Positions 24,537 to 35,079 of a DNA stretch of 64,000 nucleotides are shown here, piece by piece. Made by a program: the position numbers and the translations under genes. The DNA is from Clitopilus passeckerianus (taxonomy: Eukaryota; Basidiomycota; Agaricomycetes; Agaricales; Entolomataceae): positions 310,001 to 374,000 of the forward strand of contig CALYLX010000082.1 in NCBI GenBank assembly GCA_944990035.1, read 5' to 3'. Each line of letters opens with the position of its first letter. Positions within the stretch are counted from its first letter, which is position 1. The notes below the pieces were generated by a model. The model made no database searches and was not told the DNA's origin. It worked only from the letters and a program-made list of their open reading frames with translations.

Positions 24537-24807
24537 CTCGCTGCCGATGGATGCAATGACTGGTAAAACGATGAAACGGACATAGTCCCGTCCAGTCCAT
24601 GGCAGCGAGGAAGACTCCAAGGCCCATTGGAATGACCTGAACGCTAATGAGCCCATTTTCTTACAAACCATGCATAAAGCTCACCAAGCTCAGATAATTC
24701 TTCGACTTTGATGCCTCCTCGCTCTCTCCACCATTCGTGTTCATTGTAATGTAAGTAGTTGAGTTTTCACCTTTCAGCAAACATCTCGTTTCTTCCGCCG
24801 CGGTCAT
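24537..24807 (-). pseudogene. Truncated copy of the MFS transporter 5' end
   Basis: The ATG at 24807 and the whole first exon (MTAAEETRCLLKGEN, then GGESEEASKSKNYLSL) remain open with a splice donor. The second exon begins VIPMGLGVFLAAMD as in the parent but breaks straight after, where the parent has GTIVVSS. A fragment of the parent's third exon (ACTCGCTGCC, then ATGGATGCAA on the plus strand) survives near 24537. The rest of the transporter is absent, so this is a dead relic. Confidence 0.85.
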
Positions 24808-24903
24808 TTAATTTCTTCACTTCAACACGCCTGCCCTCGTGAAGACCTCGTGCGAGACGATGATAGAGGGATGCGCAAGATTGCGACGCGTTTTCCAAGG
24901 CAC
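24537..24903. repeat. Segmental duplication, right copy
   Basis: Copy of 21780-22190 with scattered substitutions and small indels. It covers the MFS relic plus about 95 bp of its former upstream region, up to the shared GATTGCGACGCGTTTT. Confidence 0.8.
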
Positions 24904-25157
24904 ATATGTATTGATGATCATGATGATGATATCTCAGAACGCCTCAGAGTGGAAGATAGACGGGAGAATTCAACGTCACGAGATAGACCGATTATATTTT
25001 GTCTTGTTAGCACGCAAGCTGTAGAAAACTATTGAACATTATCTCCTAGTATTTCTCCTTATCTTTTTTCGTGCCTTTGCTTGACGAACCGGATGCCTCA
25101 ATACCCAATGACTCTGACCACCAAAGATCTCCTCTTGCTTCTTTCACTACCTCATAA

Positions 25158-26843
25158 TCAGACAAGGTCCCCGAAAAGGTCCGAATTTGAGTTCGCCTCA
25201 TCAGGTTGGCTAATCCCCCAATCGTCCGAATTCATGTTCTCCCCAATCGTGTTCTCCTCATCAAGTCCGCTGATCCCCCAATCATCGAATAAGCTATCCG
25301 AGACTTGCGTCTCCGTGAACAACGGAGAACCCCACATACTTTTGGGCTGTTTTGCAGCTGACCCAAAAGTCCAACCACCTGCCTTGTATCCCTGCGAAGA
25401 AGCGATATGACCATCCGAGAGTGCCTCGCACGTGGCGGCTGGGCCCTTCTCTTTCCTATGTTTTGACATCTGGTGACCAGACATCGCCCTCAGTTCTTCC
25501 CCAAAAACGCTGGATACGCTGTCTGTATCACGTCGGACAGGCTTCTCATAAAGGATCCCAGCCTCTTGAATGAGCGACCATGCAGCCCTTCGTGTCTCTA
25601 ACCTGGCTTCCCAAAGTTTGATTGCGTTTGACAACCCCAGCCTCTCTACCTCTCCCTCTGTAATGCCTTCTATCCTTTTTACCATCAATGCGTAGGCATT
25701 GATCAATAACTTGCGATTCTTGAGCACCTGTGCTTCGAGGATAGAGTCGACAAGGTCTTCATCGTCGTCCGAGTCATTCAACTCCACGAAGAGCTTGGGA
25801 ACCAAATTGGACGTTCCATGTGCGTCGAGTGTAAGTCGATTGAGGTAGACATCCCATTCTTTAGCGTATACTTGCTCTCTAAGCTGACATAGCTTGACAA
25901 CTCTGTGCAAGCCAATGGCTTTGACTTCTGCTTCGGTCAAGTGATCCTGTCGACCAATGAGGTCAACATAACCAGCACGCGCCCAATCCGCTATTTTGCA
26001 CTCGTTGCCCAGTTGAACCTTCGGGATGGGTTTCAGGCGCCCTTGAAGCTTATTGATTGCTTCCATCCGGGCGTCGAGCATCTTCCATTTTGTCGAGAGC
26101 TTCAAAGTGGAGATCCAATCGGAATCGGTGAGTGCTCGATGATCATCCCTGAATCATTCATCTTTAGTGTGTGTCCTCTCAACTATGGCTAAACACACTT
26201 ACAAAGGATACATGTACTTCATTAGGCTACGGAAGTCGCTGGGGTGGATTTCGTTGAGTCGGACTGGGTTCTCGGGTGTGCCATTTCCTGCGTCGAAAAG
26301 CACGCAGAAGGAATCCGTTTTTTGTAGGAACTTGTTTTTCGGGAGTAGGAAGATTGTATCTTGGATCTGTTCGACCGAGCCCAATATGAGACCTCGATAT
26401 TCAAAATTAAGATGAGAGATCACGATACTTACCTGAAAGGTGGCCATGTCAAAATAGTGGGTTTCGTCGTGGACAAGATCAGCAGTTTCATACTCCTGAT
26501 AAATCGTTCCGTTCGACTCGCTGTGAAAGGTCGAGCAAAGGAAAGTTAGTATCCTGTGTTTGCTGAATGACCATGGTGGAACCGTACCTGTTATTCCTCG
26601 GATGCGATCCTGAGATCTCCTTCACGAGTGCATCGAAGTTGACCTCTTTCTTGTCGAAGTATTCTGTCTGTTGGTGTGCTCTCACTGTGGATGATAAACT
26701 CTCCAAGAAGTCATCGGTGGGACCGCTCAGAGAGCCCTTGTCCACCGCAATCAAAAGACGGCCGTTCTTCTAGATCCCAAGAAGTCAATGATCCCGACCA
26801 GGCCGCTGTGCATATCGTCTAGACTTACCTCACTATACAACAT
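25158..26843 (-). CDS. BTB/POZ-like repeat protein, cluster member 2 (Trp-Gly tail with internal repeat)
   Basis: The ATG at 26843 again gives MLYSE at a splice donor, followed by an NGRLLIAVDKGSLSGP-type exon and KKEVNFDALVKEISG. BTB core: DETHYFDMATFQ, intron, IFLLPKNKFLQKTDSF, VRLNEIHPSDFRSLMKYMYPL, intron. Then DWISTLKLSTKWKMLD, repeat one (VQLGNECKIADWARAGY to IGLHRVVKLCQLRE) and repeat two (VERLGLSNAIKLWEARLE). The tail keeps Trp-Gly pairs (SMWGS, DDWGIS twice) but is acidic, ending SDLFGDLV, unlike the basic tail of member 1. The promoter shares TAGGCGCTGGAGAAG with member 1, confirming tandem duplication. Confidence 0.8.
25180..25290. repeat. Imperfect tandem repeat in the member 2 tail
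   Basis: Two diverged copies about 60 bp apart (CCTCATCA, then GCTAATCCCCCAATC and GCTGATCCCCCAATC) encode the doubled DDWGIS motif with a following acidic DE. Replication slippage within the coding tail is the likely origin. Confidence 0.6.
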
Positions 26844-27112
26844 CGATGGGTAGATATACCTGCTGGTTGCTGCTATATGGCCGAAGGCAAAGAAGCACTA
26901 AGAAATCCATGCTGGCCTCATGCTGTGCCCACGAACAGCCTTTTGTGGTCGGATAGGCGCTGGAGAAGCACGATCGCCACGTTGTGCGGATACGTACACC
27001 AGGCAACCTTGAGGCAAGCCCGGTATGACTTCTGATTTTCACCGCGGAGGTTCGGTTTCGAACAATATTAACGGATAGGGTAATACTAAGATATTACTCA
27101 AATTCATGCAAG

Positions 27113-28614
27113 TCATCCAGGTACATGATTTCCAACTGCCGGAATACACGAACCCGACAGCAAACAACGCCTCATCCATATCCTCCTGTACTTGATACTA
27201 GTGACCTGCCTCCCTCTGAGTCGGTCACAGTTACGACATAGCGGGGGTGGGTTATGCACATCCACTGCCGAATCAGAACCTGGAGGTTGCGGAGAATGAG
27301 TCATTGATTCCCGGGGGAGCTCCAGAATTGGAGGTAAAAACGCAGTCTCCGTATTTTGTGCCGCTGTTATCTCCTGGGCAAATATGGAATGAGCAACACC
27401 CTCTGCGTCCAAAGAATTGGCACCGTATCTGGAATGAACATTTTGCCGATAGTCCTTCCGTAGTTCCAACCTTGCATGCCAGAAATTCAGCGTGGACCCA
27501 ATGCCCAACTCCTCCGCCTCTTCCCGGGTGATACTTTCTTCCCGCTGAATGAGCTTGCTATAGGCTGAAATGACAACCTCGTGGTAACCAGAGGACCGAG
27601 CGAGCAAGATGCTCTCAATAATGCCAATGTCGGCTGAAGGTGGTTGCGGGATCTCGTTTGGGAATAGATCGAATATACGACCAACGACCGGATTAGGAGG
27701 TGGAGCGAGATATGAACGGTACTTTTTGAAATCTTCTTGGTAGGTTTGCTCCCGGCCTTTGGAGATTCTACAGGCGACGTCAAGCCCCAGATGGGAGATA
27801 TCATCTCCGGTAAGGCGTCTGTTACTTTGGATGAGCTCGACGTATCCGAGACTGACCCAACGTGAAATATGGTTGGCTTCTCCAAGGTCAAGCATCTGAA
27901 GGGCTGTCAACCCGATTGAGTCCAAAGCCTCGATTGCTTGAATTCGAATACCAAGCATCTCCCATTTTGTAGAGAGTCTCAGGATCGATAGCCAGTTGGC
28001 TTCAGACAGGGCCGCCTGAAGAGGCTGGGTCGGGACTCTATTATTGGCATGAACATAGGAAACGGGAATACCCTAGGGACATACAAAGGGTATAGCAGCT
28101 TAAGAAGGCTGCGGAAATCTGCCGAAGTGATTTCGTTCAAGTAAGCCTTCGGATCGTCTTGCGATTGATGCGCCAGCCCTAGGATACCGTCGAGAGGGGC
28201 CCCAAGCCCACGAAGCTGGTTAGAGGGCACCTGAAACAAGTCATCCTCTACCTGGAAATAAACATGCATGAAGGCACGAGTCGAAACCGAACTGAGAATT
28301 CTCACCAGAAAGGAGACAAAGTTACAATAATAGATGTCGTCATGGACGAGCTCTTGGTACACAGGAGCTGCCATCATCTCAAGGGCACAAGGGGCTTGAA
28401 CGCCGACATCTTTTCGTGAGATGGACTGAGCATGGCGGTTAGCGCAGCCCACAGATATCACGGTGGGCCCAGATTTGCTCACGGTTCCCTGGGTGCCGTT
28501 TAGCCATTCCTCTCGGTCGTGGGTCTGTATCTGGGCGTCTACGCGGCCTAACACTGGGCTGTCGCTGCCGACACTTTGCATGAATTCTGGTTGAGGTTGG
28601 ACACTCGAATCCAT
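27113..28614 (-). CDS. BTB/POZ-like repeat protein, cluster member 3
   Basis: The start is uncertain; the ATG at 28614 (MDSSVQPQPEFMQS) is used because the longer frame opens with GTG. A Gln/Ser-rich N-terminal part precedes HDDIYYCNFVSFLV, where an intron must be removed to join EDDLFQVPSNQLRGL. The BTB end AYLNEITSADFRSLLKLLYPL follows. Here the usual donor after LYPL would break the frame, and a donor a few codons later (VPR) fits. Then WLSILRLSTKWEMLG, repeat one (MLDLGEANHISRWVSLGY to LGLDVACRISKGRE) and repeat two (ILLARSSGYHEVVISAY to LGIGSTLNFWHARLE). The tail has CRNCDRLRGR and a basic stretch without Trp-Gly pairs. Confidence 0.72.
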
Positions 28615-29915
28615 CGTGGACGAAACGAGGTCAGCAGTGAAGGTAGATGTGATAGTGGAGATGGAATTGGGAGGAAGCAAGATACGATGTGGCCCTGAAT
28701 TTCCGAGAATTTGAATTCGTGGGCCCACAACTCCCCTCGTGGCCACGATTGGCGCCCAAGAATATCATCAAGAATGTTGACCTCAAGCGCCTTGCATCAA
28801 CGGTATTAAGCAAAGATTTCTCGAAGAGTTCGGCGTCAGAGCTCCATGCTAAAGGTTCGTTGCATGGTATTGCAGAGCCTTGAAGTTCCTCGACAGGTCA
28901 AGGCTAATGACAGTACGAGAAGTGATCGAGCTCGGACGGATCTGCCCGGGGTCCTAGAGAGCCTGGGCCAAATAGAGGCACACATATAGAAACGGACTGG
29001 CCAGATTATCCGTTGAAAATGATCATCATCAATATCCTTCAATTGCATTCTCTTTCAACGTCATTGGCAGTAAAACTCTCTGGGGCTCGAAACGAAACTA
29101 TATCTTAATTCAACCCGTTCATCTCGATGACGCGCCGCTACCACAAGTAGACGGCTAGGCTGGGTCGTGATCCAGAGTAGTCTCTGGGATCCTCCGCCCT
29201 CGAAATGGAAACTACCTCTTCTGAAAGATGTGGATATTGGCAAAGAAAATCAGGCGGAGTTAACTCGGTATATGAGTATATGTGCAAAGGTATATGGACA
29301 AGCTTAGTACGACGCAGAATGAACATTTTACGTCAGAATCACAAATTTGAGTATTGATTATTGCATTTGCGAGGCGTTAGAAACAAAGCAGACCGAGAAG
29401 TGAAATCAAGAAGGGTAAGGTTTTCCTCTATTCTTCAATTTCTATGCTCAAATATGAGTGATCCAAAACTCAGCGCGGACGTATCAATGAACTGTTGCTC
29501 TGACACATCACATGCATTACAGGGCGACGGCGAAGCCGCATGTCTTGTACCTTCTAGGTACGGAGCGCGGAGTATTATTTTGGTGACAAAGATCCCGTCC
29601 CCGACCACACAACAACCTGTAGGGCCCAATTCAATTAACATCACTCAGCTTTCGAATCCACTATAACCTCTTCCTCAATGTTCTTGACGGATATCGGGGT
29701 TTCACTGATTTACCAACGCCCCTCTGTTCACGTTTCTTTTGACTCAGATAGTTAACATATGTTTTCGCATAGTTTCGTATAATGAACGCTTGGCAGAGAT
29801 CAGTGCTACATCAGTTGATTGCTTTAGCCCGTAGTTTATTTCATACGTATAATCGACTACCCTCGGATCCAATGCTAAGAGGAGTCTGAATCATCCATAT
29901 ATCTCGATTGAATGT
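28615..29915. other. Intergenic region between cluster members 3 and 4
   Basis: About 1.3 kb. A hundred-codon plus frame (29361-29666) has no supporting features. A further 5' exon of member 3 could lie near 28700, but no convincing junction was found. Confidence 0.35.
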
Positions 29916-31441
29916 TCAAACCCGACTCCCTCGCCCTCGACCCCTCAGGGCCCGGCCCCAAAGGCCGCGGTGCGAAGGTGGGCTTGCAGCCCTTTGGTAA
30001 GGTGGGGGAGTTGGGTCTCGAGGTGGGCTCGGTATCGGTGGTCTATGCTTGATGTATACTGCGCTTTCCATCGCTATCGAGCCTAGTTCGGGCTGAAACA
30101 GATCCTCCACTCGGTCGGGGAGTGGGATTGAGAGAGGCGGCGTTGTAAAGGGATCAAAGCGTTGAGCTAGACGTCGTGCGGCCCTGCGTGTCTCCAATCT
30201 AGCCTCCCACACCCGTACAGCGCAGTTCAGGCCTAACCGCTCAACCTCCTCCATATCTAAGCTTGTATCCCGCTGGGCCAACCTCCTACAAGCGCCTAAA
30301 AAGGACGGTCTGATATTGTGTTTGCGTGCAAATAGGAGCTGTCCCACGAGATCATCGTCCTTGTGATGGATGTCTTTGACATCTGCTTCAAATAACCTTG
30401 ATACATGGTTTGAAGCACCATTAGCGTCCAAAGAGAAGGACCTGGTGTATGAGTCCCAATCGGCGCCGTAAAATTCTTCCCGAAGGTCGGACAGCTTGAT
30501 TGAGACCTCTATCCCAATCTTGACGACATCGACCTCCGAGAGATGTTTTGTGCCCCCAGCGATCTCGATGTAACCAGCTTTGACCCAGCTTGCAACCTTT
30601 CGAGCGCGTCCAAGCTGTATCTTGTCAGCCGGGTCATACAACAATGGCTCGAGCTTCTGAATGGCTTCAGCTCGTATGTCAAGCATCTTCCATTCCGTTG
30701 ATAGCTTAAGAATAGAAGCCCAATGATGTCTCGTCAGGTTACGCCCGTCCTCTCTAACGAGATATTAGCATAAGCTTTGCTGGAGCAATCATTCCCACAC
30801 TCACAAAGGATACAAATGTTCCATAAGCGCTCGAAAATCGGTGGCCAAAATGCCCTCTAATCTCAGGGCATTTTCATGCGCTTCATGCTGGGCGTTGTCG
30901 AGTAGAACAGAGAATGCATCTGTCTCTTGAGAGAAACGATGTTTCGGGACTAAAAACAATGTGTCCTCCAACTAGACGATAGGAACGTCAGACAGGCCTT
31001 CACGACTAGAAGACTTAGAAGTACACACATCAAACGTGAGCATGTCAAGGTAATACACATCGTCACGGACTGTGCTGGTCGTATCACAGAGATCCGGGAC
31101 TTCGTCAAAATCCTTGTCCTTTCTATGCACTTGATCAGCATTTCCCACCACTTCGTGGTTTAAATCGCAAGCTTACCCTTTTTCTCCGACTTCTCGTATC
31201 AAGGATACAGTATCCATCTCTCGAATATTCAGTCGATCAAATCCAGAACCACCCTCAAAGCAAGATGACGCCTGGTCCAACAAGTCGCTCACGGTGCTAC
31301 TCATGACCTCTTTATCAACGACAAGAATTAGACGATCATTGGTCTAGAGGAGACGACTCGTCAGCTCCGTCGAATTGCTTCTCAGCCTACGAGCGAACGC
31401 ACCTCGCTATATAAAATCGAAGGTTTGTTGGGTAATGACAT
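29916..31441 (-). CDS. BTB/POZ-like repeat protein, cluster member 4 (RG-rich tail)
   Basis: The ATG at 31441 gives MSLPNKPSILYSE, splicing to TNDRLILVVDKEVMSS, the same N-terminal module as members 1 and 2. BTB core: DDVYYLDMLTFDV, intron, EDTLFLVPKHRFSQETDAF, LRLEGILATDFRALMEHLYP. Then HHWASILKLSTEWKMLD, repeat one (IQLGRARKVASWVKAGY to IGIEVSIKLSDLRE) and repeat two (LLFARKHNIRPSFLGAC to LGLNCAVRVWEARLE). The tail is Pro-rich (RDPTPPPYQRAA) and ends GLWGRALRGRGRGSRV, an RGG/RG-like basic end with one Trp-Gly pair; such tails often bind nucleic acid (inference). An upstream ATG at 31697 does not splice in frame. Confidence 0.78.
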
Positions 31442-32011
31442 CCCGGAGAACTAGACGGGAGTGCTGCGTATAATCAGAATCGTCCGAGCAAACAGCTTGA
31501 TCGTTATATCTAGTTTTGAGGTCAGGCACCGGAAGGTCTAAGACGGGCGTCAATCGACACGTTTTCGGAAACGAGGCATGATTAAGTTCGATCGAAGATG
31601 GGGCACTTACAGGAATCTTCAAACCATGGCGTACGCGATCGTTTCCCAACCTCTCTCGTTGCTTGGAAATGTGTTCATCAGGAACTGCATCTCCCATGGA
31701 TAGGTCCCGGTTTGTTCATCCCTGTTGAGAGGAGTTCATCGGCTATGCGAAAGAAAGATGTGCGCAGGTGATCTATGGGCACGTTGTACGCCCACAGACC
31801 GAACAGGTTCTACGCAATCACTGATGGGCACAGCAGGCCTTCTAATTTGAACGTTCTTCCAGAAGGCAGCATTTGACCATTCCTGACGAAATCACCCTGC
31901 GAAACGAGGTGAGAAACCGCCAGATCAAGAGAGTGAGAAGAAAAGAAATCAAGATATTCAGTGGCTATGTACTGACATGCTATGACCTATCCTCGTGATC
32001 CAAACAAAGAA
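31442..32011. other. Intergenic region between cluster members 4 and 5
   Basis: Promoter side of member 4 and 3' flank of member 5. Nothing specific recognised. Confidence 0.35.
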
Positions 32012-33639
32012 TTACTTCTTCTTTTTCTTCTTTTTCTTGCTGCCGCCAATAGTCAAGGCGCTTTCTCCAAATGCATCTTCTCCGTCCTCTTTGTAAAGCC
32101 GTTTAGCTCCCTGTTGTGGTTCATCGTCCAGAGGCATTTGTGGTTCGTTTGTCTGGCCACTGAGTTCAGACGGGGCGACGGGATGCTTTGCATATTGATT
32201 TTCCAGGGAACGGGCGGCAGCGATCTGGGGTTTAAAAACGTTGTCGATGATAGCCGCCAAGTCAGGCTGAGAGGTTGCGCAGGGCCTCGATGCTTGGCAG
32301 TGAACCTTCCTTAGCCGCACTCTGGCGAACCAGATCTTGATTGTGGCATCCAGACCTAGCTTCTCCACCTCCTCAAGGGTGAGACTTTCCCTCCTCGCAG
32401 TCAGTTCCGTGTACGTCGAGAGAAGGAAGTCGGAGAGACCGTAATTGCGCGCAACCAGGATCCTTTCGACAATGTCAACATTTCGAAGACCCATGTCCAG
32501 CTCGGACGCAAATAGTCCCGGGAGAAGGGTGTTATGATGATGGGAGAGGAATGCGGTCAGGTATGTCGCGAAGTCATGCCTGTACAACTCGTCTTGAGCT
32601 TCAGCCACGTGGATAAATGTGTCAAGTCCTAGATCAAGGACCTGAGCCTCCGTGAATGGTTTTGCTTGCCGCTCGACAAGAGCGAGGTAACCCGCCTGAA
32701 GCCAACGCGCGATACCAAGATCGCTTCCCAACTTGATCAGGTCGAAGCAGGTTAGACCCCTTTTGTCCAATGTGGTTATAGCTGTGAGCCGCACATCCAG
32801 CATCATCCACTTCGACGAGAGTTTCAGAACTGATATCCATTCCTCCTTCGACAGAGTGCAAGGCTGTAAGTCTCTGTAGCTAATTGAGCGGCGGGAAAAC
32901 GGGGACGAGGAGAGAATATCTTACAGGGGATACAAAACTTTCAGCATCGAGCGAAATTCGCCTAACGTAACATCAAAGAGGGTATGGACCCTATCGATTG
33001 GAGGGTCGTCTCCCAAGGCATCAGCGAGGAGGCTGTCAAAGTGGTCGGTTTGATCCAGAAACTGATACAAAGGTAGTAGGAAAATATGCCCTTCAACCTG
33101 ATGCTTTCGAGTGAGGACCTGAATTAGTCGAGAGGAGCAGCCCGCTTACCTCGAACAGTCCATCCAAGAAATAATATGATGCATCTTTCACGCATTTTGA
33201 TGTATTGTAAGTTTCTCCAAAAAAGCTAGTCTTGTCCACAGCTGCTGGATCAGAAGCGTTCCTAAGGTTTATTGAGCACGGCCGCGCAACATTCGGTGGA
33301 ATAGCATTGTACTTACACATGCACATGCGTGTATCCGGCTTTTGCTAAGAAATCATCAAGGTCGAGAATTTCTTCGGTGCTGTCACGGATTAAGTTCCAG
33401 GCAAGGGGTTCGTGATGATAGTCGCTGTGCGGTAGCGCCAAAAGGGTGAAGTCCTTGCACTGAAGTTGCCGCCGTCATTAGTTAGGGAACTCTTGTAGGC
33501 TGGAATTACGTACCGTAGTAGAGATGTACCGAGCTTGAAAGGCCACCTCAGCGCTCGCCTGTATCTCTTGATCGACATGGGAACAGGTCTCTTGGATGCC
33601 TTCTGGCCACTGGTCGGCAGAGTATGTAGTTGGCTGCAT
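32012..33639 (-). CDS. BTB/POZ-like repeat protein, cluster member 5 (poly-lysine tail)
   Basis: The ATG at 33639 (MQPTTYSADQWPEGIQ) splices in phase to CKDFTLLALPHSD, a variant of the N-terminal module; an ATG at 33744 is an alternative. BTB core: KDASYYFLDGLFEV, intron, EGHIFLLPLYQFLDQTDHF, FDVTLGEFRSMLKVLYPL. Then EWISVLKLSSKWMMLD, repeat one (LIKLGSDLGIARWLQAGY to LGLDTFIHVAEAQDE) and repeat two (ILVARNYGLSDFLLSTY to LGLDATIKIWFARVR). The protein stops in GGSKKKKKKKK: eight consecutive lysines, encoded by AAG with few AAA codons, which suggests selection for a basic tail rather than simple A-tract slippage. Confidence 0.8.
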
Positions 33640-34845
33640 GACGAAGGTAGGCAGACGAACGGAAATTGGTCGGCCTGGTGGGCTTATAAAGGGGAGGTGA
33701 GTCAGTGGGTGGTAGATCGGGAGACCGGAAGGCTCGTGTCGCATCTCGTGGCCCACGGAGCCTTCAACCAGCAACCAGCTACCCTATGGTTATTTGGACA
33801 TCAGTGGTTCGTCGAGAGAGCCAAACGCATCCATGGTTGAAGCTCGATATAGATGATGTACAAAGCACTTGAGGCGGGACTTAAAAATTCTCTACTCCGA
33901 GAGGCATCTGAAACCAGAAGAGTAATTGCGCAGTTGGGTGGTTGTTGGACGGTGTCTGGAATTTGAAGAAAGAGCTTCGGCGAAACGTTTGCCAAAGAGG
34001 AAGGTTTTCCCACGATATTCCGGTCGGTGTCGGAAGCGGTGGTCCTGTGCCATTCTGAATCTTCGCCTTGACGTTCTAATGTAGGATCGGATTACTCCTT
34101 TGTTCCCCTCTCCTTGGTGCTTGTTTATGTGCTAAAACCTTTGGAAAGCTATCTCTATTGCTTTTGAATGCCATCAAATCGTCATTAAGAGATATCAATT
34201 TGGGGACCATGCATCCTTCGAAATATGGTTCCAGGAAGCCTCGCAGTCGGTTGCTAATGGGTCGTTATACAAGTACGCTATCCGAAATGACCTTAAGGAG
34301 AACGTAAGCTGGGCTTTCAGCGTACTACTGTCAGGCTCTGCAGGAATCCTACCAGATATGGTCTTGACTCTTTCGGCGTATTAGCAGTTCATTTTCGCCT
34401 GATGATCATGTCCTTGTAGCCGTGTAACACTCACGGATTTGCCCCCCCCACCCGCTTCACCGGCGATGCACTCACCTAGCGGTGTTCAAAAGACGAGGAT
34501 ACGAATATGTTTGCTAGTAAATCTTTACATGGTACGCTCGGTATGCACCCCTCCTGATTTCGTAGCTCAAACGTGTCTCTGAAACTCTTTCAGGATTCAG
34601 TGGCCCAGACATTTCATCTGTAGAACTTTCTGTCGCTACCTGGTCTGACCCATCCTTCGTCATGTGGTGGCCCCAACCACTCATAGCCTTCTGTAGCCAC
34701 GCAGACCAACCCGGGAGCAGGGCATGCACCTATCTCCTCAGAGTGCATATACTGCGCCCTGGCTTATGCACCCTCCCTCCATGCGATCCTTTATTCGGAG
34801 CATATCGCTGTTCTGTACTGGCGAGTTTTCTCATCCAGCACATTA
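33640..34845. other. Divergent intergenic region between cluster member 5 and the membrane glycoprotein pair
   Basis: Contains an eight-C run near 34443 and no supported gene. The right end carries the first copy of the ACGCGT-containing element. Confidence 0.35.
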
Positions 34846-34876
34846 CGACGCGTCAACAAACACAAATAGCGCGTGT
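34846..34876 (+). repeat. ACGCGT-containing ~30 bp element, copy 1
   Basis: GACGCGTCAACAAACAC followed by AAATAGCGCGTG. It shares the core TCAACA, an A-rich centre and CGCGT near both ends with three other copies in this block. It lies about 200 bp before the plus-strand gene at 35080. Confidence 0.6.
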
Positions 34877-35079
34877 CCCAAGTGGTGCCATGTGGACACT
34901 TCATACGATGATAAGGATCCACCGCCGAGAACTAGGAACAATGTCAGATCTGCTCATCTTGTGAGTGATACGGATCTAGAAAAGATGTGCGGGAGTGGAA
35001 GCTAATATTTCCTAAAAGGCCATGTTCTTCGTAAAAACAGTTTCTTCTGTTCCGCCAAACACACCGCCAACTTTGCGAC

